Shown here: positions 7,264-12,766 of the stretch, one piece after another
How the letters are laid out: each line of letters starts with the position of its first letter
How positions within the stretch are numbered: the first letter of the stretch is position 1
Source: Erysipelotrichaceae bacterium
GTDB taxonomy: Bacteria; Bacillota_I; Bacilli_A; Erysipelotrichales; Erysipelotrichaceae
Direction: 5' to 3'
Assembly (NCBI GenBank): GCA_003446295.1
Contig: DMBB01000348.1
Location: 1 to 12,766 of the forward strand
Length of the DNA stretch: 12,766 bases
Notes under the pieces: generated by a model
What the model was told of the DNA's origin: nothing
Seen by the model: only the letters and a program-made list of their open reading frames with translations
The model's database searches: none
Made by a program: the position numbers and the translations under genes

Positions 7264-7889
7264 ACAACTATACTGCAAAAACATTAGAAGAACTTCTTGC
7301 TGCTGCAGCAGAGGAAAAAGGAGTTGCTGTAGAAGATCTGACATATTTCATTACAGAAGAGAAGAAAGGTCTTCTCGGAATCGGTTCATCCGTTTCTGCT
7401 GACGTTTACTGTTCAGATGATGTAAAGGAATTCCTCTTCGACTATATCGGCAATTTCTTTACAGGAATCGATCAGGATATCGAAGTAGGCATTGAAGAAA
7501 AAGACAATGGCTATATCGTCAGACTGAATGCAGAAAACAATGCAGTACTGATCGGTAAAATGGGCAAAACACTTGCTGCACTGAATACAGTTGTCAGAGG
7601 CGCAGTCAACAATGAATTCAGAAAACGCATTGATATTCTTGTTGATGTTAATGATTACAAAGAAGACAGATATTCAAAACTGCGTTCCATCGCAAGAAGA
7701 ACAGCAAAGCAGGTCCAGCGCACACATATCGATGCTGATCTGGATCCGATGCCTAATGACGAAAGAAAAGTCATTCATAAATATCTCAGTAACTGGCACA
7801 ATATCAAAACAGAGAGCGAAGGAGAAGGTTCCGAACGTCATCTCTGCATCAGATATGTACCTGATGAGGAACCGACTGAAGAAGAATAA
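7260..7889 (+). CDS. jag: RNA-binding protein Jag/KhpB (Jag_N-KH-R3H)
   Basis: Single-strand RNA-binding protein; in Gram-positive cocci KhpB/EloR works with KhpA in controlling cell elongation and division. All three domains are visible in 209 residues. The Jag_N module (about 1-50) carries KKGLLGIGS (35-43). The KH domain (about 72-132) carries the GxxG loop GKMG (99-102). The R3H domain (about 137-202) carries the defining Arg169-x3-His173 pair within NDERKVIHKYL. The tail is acidic. Its ATG overlaps the yidC stop (ATGA), so the two are translationally coupled. In many Firmicutes jag is followed by mnmE and mnmG; here a terminator follows at once and then oriC. Assignment is firm, and the cellular role is from the family. 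Confidence 0.95.
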   Translation: MNNYTAKTLEELLAAAAEEKGVAVEDLTYFITEEKKGLLGIGSSVSADVYCSDDVKEFLFDYIGNFFTGIDQDIEVGIEEKDNGYIVRLNAENNAVLIGKMGKTLAALNTVVRGAVNNEFRKRIDILVDVNDYKEDRYSKLRSIARRTAKQVQRTHIDADLDPMPNDERKVIHKYLSNWHNIKTESEGEGSERHLCIRYVPDEEPTEEE

Positions 7890-7893
7890 CATC

Positions 7894-7924
7894 AAGAGAT
7901 CGTGAGTCATTCACGGTCTTTTTT
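7894..7924 (+). terminator. Strong intrinsic terminator after jag
   Basis: AGATCGTGA (7897-7905), loop GTCAT, TCACGGTCT (7911-7919) with one G-U pair, extendable by A-T and G-U pairs outward. It is followed by six T residues (7919-7924). It begins four bases after the jag stop and would stop transcription before it enters the origin. A second small hairpin, GCCGG (7940-7944) with CCGGC (7951-7955) followed by TTTT, may act as a backup. Confidence 0.85.
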
Positions 7925-8467
7925 ATTGGTTCAGGGATTGCCGGATGTTCCCGGCTTTTCTGATGCCAATATACAGTTCAAACAGCTCATAAAGTTTCAG
8001 AAGCTGCCTTTCATTGTACATTTCAGTTTTTCCACATATATTTTGGCCATTCCTCATAAAATTTAAAAAAAATGGCTGTTTTTTGCCTGTTTCAACGAGT
8101 TTTCAACATACTTTTTACATATAAAAAGTTATTATTTTCCACAATTGTGGAAAACTGTTAATTGTTAGAAAAATACGATAATTACGCGCTTTTTTGATGT
8201 TGATAACTTGTTGATAAATTATAACGCTGATTATTTTTTCCACAGGAATCAAAGTTTTCCACATTGTTGATTTTTTTATCCACTATTTATAAACAATTAA
8301 TTTTGTGGAAAAGTGTGGAAAAATCTGATTTTGCTGATAATTGTCAATATTTATTGAAATTTCAGTTGTGGACAAAAAAGTTTTCCACAATTTTAATATA
8401 GAATTTTAATAATGACATGTTTAGAATAGTATTTGCATCATCAAAATCATCAGGAGTATTACGCATT
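7925..8467. other. oriC: oriC, upstream part: AT-rich DnaA-box cluster before dnaA
   Basis: About 540 bases without a convincing gene, between the jag terminator and dnaA. DnaA-box-like 9-mers on the plus strand start at 8028, 8135, 8236, 8255 and 8381 (all TTTTCCACA) and at 8276 (TTATCCACT). On the minus strand they span 8146-8154, 8304-8312 and 8314-8322 (complement of TTTTCCACA), 8198-8206 and 8209-8217 (complement of TTATCAACA) and 8367-8375 (complement of TTGTCCACA). Eight are identical to one another. Density, AT-richness and the place next to dnaA identify the replication origin. The boxes at 8367 and 8381 lie where a dnaA promoter should be, suggesting autorepression by DnaA. I could not fix that promoter's hexamers with confidence. 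Confidence 0.88.
8135..8154. repeat. Perfect 20-bp palindrome made of two facing DnaA boxes
   Basis: TTTTCCACAA on one strand is followed immediately by its exact reverse complement, so boxes 8135-8143 and 8146-8154 face each other with a 2-bp gap. It is the only exact inverted pair in the cluster. Confidence 0.8.
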
Positions 8468-9835
8468 ATGAGCACCCGAGATCAATATCTAGAAGATGCC
8501 TGGAAACAGGCTTTGAAATATTTAATAGACAATAAGCAATTAGATCAGGATATTGTTAATACTTTTTATAATGACTGCTATATTCATGAACTCAATACGG
8601 AAAAAGCAATCATTATTGCCCCGAACATCATCGCAAAGCAGATTCTTGTGCCTGATCTGATCCAGACAGCATTGATCGCTGTTCTGGAACTGGATCATCC
8701 CATTACTGTTGAAGTCATTCAGGACAAAGATCTGAAAACAAGACAGCTGATACAGGAAGCACCGGCACAGGTAATTGAAGATGATGATTTTGGCAGTATG
8801 ACGATCCAGCCTGACCGAACATTTGAAAACTTTGTAGTCGGAGACTGCAACAGGGAAAGCCAGGCAGCTGCTCTTGCATGCGCCTATAATCCCGGCAAGT
8901 ATTTTAATCCTTTATTTATATACGGTAATTCCGGACTCGGCAAAACACATCTTTTGATGGCAATCGGAAATTATGTCAAGAAAGCATATCCCGATAAAAA
9001 AGTTTATTATATCGAGTCATTGAAATTTGTTGAAAAGGTCGTTAAAGCAATCCAAAATAACAAAATCGAATATTTCAAGCAGTTTATGTGTTCCATCGAT
9101 CTGCTTCTGATCGATGATATTCAGTTCCTTGCAGGAAAAGAAAAATCTCATGAAGTTTTCTTTTCCATTTACAACGAGCTGGTAAATAACAGAAAACAGG
9201 TTTGCATTGCGTCTGACAGACAGCCGAAAGAGATCAAAGGACTGGAAGATCGTCTGATCAGCCGTTTTTCCAGCGGATTATCGGTAGGCATTGATTCTCC
9301 TGAGTTTGAAACATCTCTCGCGATCCTCAGACTGAAGATCAAAAACAGCGGAAGTGATATCAATGATGTCGATGAACAGGGACTTGCTTATATTGCCAGC
9401 AATTTCTCCGGAAACGTACGTGATCTTGAAGGAGCCTGGAACCGTGTACTCTTTTATGCGATCATGTTCCAGAAAGATAAATCAGTTATTCATTTTGAAA
9501 CAGTTGTCAACGCTTTAAGAAATCAGGCTGTTGTTTCGGATGTAACAGGCATATCTCCGAATAAGATCATACGCTGCGTCGCAGATTATTACGGGCTTAC
9601 AAAGCAGCAGATCACCGGAAAGACCAGAACAAAGAATATATCCAATGCAAGACATATCTCTATCTATCTTTGCAGAAAACTTCTGGATCTTCCCTATATT
9701 AAAATAGGAGAAGAATTCGGCGGAAGAGATCATGCGACTGTCATCAGCGCATGCAAGAAAGTCGAGAAGCAGATTTCGAAAGATACAGCATTTGCAACAG
9801 CTGTTAAAGATATAGAACGTCTTCTCACGATCTGA
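8468..9835 (+). CDS. dnaA: Chromosomal replication initiator DnaA
   Basis: AAA+ ATPase that binds DnaA boxes, forms a filament and opens oriC. I chose the ATG at 8468 (MSTRDQYLEDAW, 455 residues): it has AGGAG at 8452-8456 and gives the usual domain I start. An in-frame ATG at 8417 adds 17 untypical residues and has no ribosome site. Domain I is about 1-85, the short linker domain II about 86-112, and the AAA+ domain III about 113-350. Domain III has Walker A GNSGLGKT (153-160), Walker B LLLIDD (212-217), sensor 1 near IASDRQP (247-253), the Arg finger at Arg266 in RLISRF, and sensor 2 in GNVRDLEGA (315-323). Domain IV (about 360-455) has GKTRTKNI and the signature GGRDHATV (418-425). Common family forms are DRPP and RDHTTV, so two conserved spots differ. 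No terminator separates it from dnaN. Confidence 0.97.
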   Translation: MSTRDQYLEDAWKQALKYLIDNKQLDQDIVNTFYNDCYIHELNTEKAIIIAPNIIAKQILVPDLIQTALIAVLELDHPITVEVIQDKDLKTRQLIQEAPAQVIEDDDFGSMTIQPDRTFENFVVGDCNRESQAAALACAYNPGKYFNPLFIYGNSGLGKTHLLMAIGNYVKKAYPDKKVYYIESLKFVEKVVKAIQNNKIEYFKQFMCSIDLLLIDDIQFLAGKEKSHEVFFSIYNELVNNRKQVCIASDRQPKEIKGLEDRLISRFSSGLSVGIDSPEFETSLAILRLKIKNSGSDINDVDEQGLAYIASNFSGNVRDLEGAWNRVLFYAIMFQKDKSVIHFETVVNALRNQAVVSDVTGISPNKIIRCVADYYGLTKQQITGKTRTKNISNARHISIYLCRKLLDLPYIKIGEEFGGRDHATVISACKKVEKQISKDTAFATAVKDIERLLTI

Positions 9836-9921
9836 TTATCAACATTTTTATCAACCTTTAATCAACATATCCAAAATGGTAAAATAGATGAGTGTTATGC
9901 GGAAAATAAGAGTTTTCCACA
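9836..9921 (+). promoter_or_regulatory. oriC, downstream DnaA-box set between dnaA and dnaN
   Basis: Directly after the dnaA stop come three tandem boxes on the plus strand: TTATCAACA (9836-9844), TTATCAACC (9848-9856) and TAATCAACA (9859-9867). They are spaced 12 and 11 nt, about one helical turn each. A TTTTCCACA follows at 9913-9921. Together with the cluster before dnaA this gives the bipartite origin layout known from B. subtilis. Confidence 0.75.
9857..9885 (+). promoter_or_regulatory. Possible dnaN promoter among DnaA boxes
   Basis: TGGTAAAAT (9877-9885) is an extended -10 element, with a weak TTTAAT 17 nt upstream of the hexamer (9857-9862). It overlaps the box at 9859-9867 and lies before the box at 9913, so DnaA could repress it. 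dnaN may equally be read through from dnaA. Confidence 0.35.
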
Positions 9922-9968
9922 ATATGAACACTGCTAATAGTAATTGTTTTAAATAAAAAAATATATAC
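9913..9968 (+). other. Candidate unwinding element (box, DnaA-trio-like triplets, A/T tract)
   Basis: A TTTTCCACA box (9913-9921) is followed by a short mixed stretch and then CTGCTAATAGTAATT (9931-9945). Read in threes on the complementary strand, this has A in the middle of every triplet, the feature of DnaA-trios. After it comes an almost pure A/T run to 9966, just before the dnaN ribosome site. The order box, spacer, trios, AT-rich DNA is that of the B. subtilis unwinding region. Only one triplet matches GAT exactly, so this is tentative. Confidence 0.4.
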
Positions 9969-9981
9969 AGGAGGCTGCGCC

Positions 9982-11109
9982 ATGAATATCAGAATCTCAA
10001 AAAACAAATTTTACGAAGCTCTGCAGATCGTTTCCAGAGCGATCGCTCCCAATTCACCGGTTCCTGCTCTTTCAGGAATCAAAATCGAAGCATTTACAAA
10101 CGAACTGGTCATTACAGGCAGTGATGCAGATATTTCAATCAAGATGGTTCTCTCAAATGAAACAGAACCTGAACTGAATTTATCAGTCATTGAAGAAGGA
10201 TCTGTTGTCATTGATTACAGATATCTGAATGAGATCGTCAGAAAGATCGATTCAGAAGAAATTCAGATTGAGATCATTGATGGAACTCTGACAAGATTCT
10301 CAGGCGGAAAAGCAGAATTCAAGATCAACGGATTCCGTTCATCTGATTATCCTACGATCGATTTCTCGATTCCTGCAAATCACTTCACGATCAAATGTCA
10401 GAAATTATCCGAAATTATTGAAGAAACAGCATTCGCTGTCAATGCAAAAGATACACGCGTGATCTTAACAGGCGTCAATATGAAGTGTGACGGCAGTGTA
10501 CTGACATGTACGGCAACCGATTCCTATCGTCTTGCAAAGAAGACGATCAGCACAGAATGTGAACCTTTCGGAATCACTGTAGTCGCAAAAACACTGAACA
10601 TGGCACGCAGCATCTTCGGTTCATCTGATTCCGACGTTGAGATCAGCCAGAATGAGAAAAAGATCGTATTCTCTGAAGGCGGGATCATCATGCAGAGCAG
10701 ACTGCTTGACGGTACTTTCCCTGAAACAGAAAGACTGATCCCTACGGAATTCAGCAGGGAACTTCTGATCAACCGCAGATCATTGATCAGTGCTCTGGAC
10801 AGATCTTCATTTATCAAAACGGACAACATGGCGATCATCAGATGCCAGATCAGCGGAAATGAAGTGATTCTGACAAACAAATCACAGGAGATCGGTGAAG
10901 CACATGAAGAACTGATCGCTGAAAATTATACAGGTGAACCTCTGGATATCAGCTTCTCCGGAACTTATGTAGAAGACGCCGCAAAAGCTTTAAGTTCAGA
11001 AAATATTCTTATCAAATTTACGGGAGAGATGAAGCCTTTCATCCTTGTCAATGAGGGTGATGACGATTCACTTCTGCAGCTTGTTCTTCCTGTCAGAACA
11101 TACAATTGA
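9982..11109 (+). CDS. dnaN: DNA polymerase III beta subunit (sliding clamp)
   Basis: Ring-shaped clamp that tethers the replicative polymerase and repair proteins to DNA. The 375-residue length is that of the family, with three repeated clamp folds at about residues 1-120, 128-248 and 249-375. Recognisable stretches are PALSGIKIEAF near 28-38, TGSDADISI (45-53), LTGVNMKCDGSVLTCTATDSYRLA (second domain) and the C-terminal LVLPVRTYN, which is the normal clamp ending. CAGGAGG (9968-9974) lies 7 bases before the ATG. The 146-base gap after dnaA holds DnaA boxes, so dnaN expression is probably linked to initiator activity. A terminator follows, which separates dnaN from yaaA-recF. No anomaly is seen. 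Confidence 0.97.
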   Translation: MNIRISKNKFYEALQIVSRAIAPNSPVPALSGIKIEAFTNELVITGSDADISIKMVLSNETEPELNLSVIEEGSVVIDYRYLNEIVRKIDSEEIQIEIIDGTLTRFSGGKAEFKINGFRSSDYPTIDFSIPANHFTIKCQKLSEIIEETAFAVNAKDTRVILTGVNMKCDGSVLTCTATDSYRLAKKTISTECEPFGITVVAKTLNMARSIFGSSDSDVEISQNEKKIVFSEGGIIMQSRLLDGTFPETERLIPTEFSRELLINRRSLISALDRSSFIKTDNMAIIRCQISGNEVILTNKSQEIGEAHEELIAENYTGEPLDISFSGTYVEDAAKALSSENILIKFTGEMKPFILVNEGDDDSLLQLVLPVRTYN

Positions 11110-11121
11110 TCATCTGAAAAG

Positions 11122-11148
11122 CAATCTGTTTGAACAGGTTGTTTTTTT
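11122..11148 (+). terminator. Intrinsic terminator after dnaN
   Basis: CAATCTGT (11122-11129), loop TTGA, ACAGGTTG (11134-11141) with one G-U pair, then seven T residues (11142-11148). It begins 12 bases after the dnaN stop and ends the dnaA-dnaN unit. Confidence 0.85.
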
Positions 11149-11202
11149 ACGTTCTGTAACGCGTTTTTAATGGCATTATAAGCGGATTTCAGGGCTATTT
11201 TA

Positions 11203-11211
11203 TGATATAAT
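11203..11211 (+). promoter_or_regulatory. Extended -10 promoter for yaaA-recF-gyrB
   Basis: TGATATAAT (11203-11211) combines a TGN extension with a perfect TATAAT. No good -35 is seen 16-18 nt upstream. Lying between the dnaN terminator and yaaA, it is the natural start of a separate yaaA-recF-gyrB transcript. Its leader would be about 30 nt. Confidence 0.6.
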
Positions 11212-11248
11212 ATATCAAGCCTGTAAAGGCGCTTAGAAAGGGCTGAAA

Positions 11249-11445
11249 ATGGCAGAAGCAAAATTACCGTATATTACCCTGACTCAGTTTCTGAAACTGA
11301 ACGGATTCGCTTCTACAGGCGGTCAGGCAAAGTATCTTGTGAAAGAACTTGATATTACCGTGAATGGTGTGAAAGAAGACAGACGAGGAAAGAAACTCTA
11401 TCCTGGCGACATTGTTTTTGTGAATGGAAGAAAGTTTGTTATCGA

Positions 11446-11449
<4 letters not shown>
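11249..11449 (+). CDS. yaaA: S4-domain RNA-binding protein YaaA
   Basis: A 66-residue protein that is essentially one S4 domain, of the family usually found between dnaN and recF in Firmicutes. In B. subtilis it is linked to the large ribosomal subunit; its exact task is not settled. The pattern ITLTQFLKLNGFASTGGQAKYLV...ITVNGV...RGKKLYPGDIVFVNGRKFVI is typical, including the GGQAK turn at about 24-28. AAAGG (11237-11241) stands 7 bases before the ATG. Its stop overlaps the recF start as ATGA, so recF translation is probably coupled to it. It is a different S4 family from RqcP, which is also in this window. Identification is strong from sequence and position together. Confidence 0.92.

Positions 11450-12766
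<1,317 letters not shown>

Noticed and set aside
8417..8467. Longer dnaA start (ATG at 8417) adding 17 residues
   Set aside because: No ribosome site upstream and the added residues do not resemble DnaA domain I. The ATG at 8468 has AGGAG and gives a standard N-terminus.

Overview
The window is an oriC-centred stretch of a low-GC, Gram-positive (Firmicutes-type) chromosome. Three things point to this: the dnaA-dnaN-yaaA-recF-gyrB order, a YidC made as a lipoprotein, and the pth-mfd-rqcP-divIC block. TGA is used as a stop, with ATGA or GTGA overlaps, so the genetic code is standard and not mycoplasmal. The sporulation genes that B. subtilis carries between mfd and divIC (spoVT, yabP, yabQ) are absent, which fits a non-sporulating lineage. 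An Erysipelotrichia-like bacterium is my best guess, but it is an inference from gene style only.

Left part (46-5581, minus strand): a tightly overlapping operon of an unrecognised membrane-anchored 272-aa protein, pth, mfd (GTG start) and rqcP, then divIC with its own likely promoter. Pth and RqcP act on stalled translation and Mfd acts on stalled RNA polymerase, so the operon looks like a stall-rescue unit. The unknown gene leads it.

Middle (5582-7889, plus strand): after a divergent promoter region come rpmH, rnpA, yidC and jag/khpB. They are punctuated by a hairpin just after rpmH, a terminator built into the end of rnpA that overlaps a probable yidC promoter, and a strong terminator after jag. 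The block reads toward oriC. This is opposite to the arrangement in B. subtilis and most Firmicutes, so these genes should meet the replication fork head-on.

Origin (about 7925-8467 and 9836-9981): an AT-rich, gene-poor segment before dnaA carries about twelve DnaA-box-like 9-mers. Eight are exactly TTTTCCACA or its complement and none is the textbook TTATCCACA. A second set of boxes lies between dnaA and dnaN, followed by a candidate DnaA-trio and an A/T tract that may be the unwinding site. The origin is therefore bipartite, with dnaA inside it.

Right part (8468-12766, plus strand): dnaA (initiator), dnaN (sliding clamp), a terminator, then a promoter for yaaA-recF-gyrB, which are joined by 1- to 4-nt overlaps. 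gyrB runs off the window.

I see no mobile element, CRISPR array, tRNA, rRNA or foreign island. The unusual points are the gene-block orientation, the DnaA-box variant, the missing TM1 arginine in YidC, the terminator/promoter overlap at rnpA and the unknown operon-leading gene. None of these amounts to a clearly new system.
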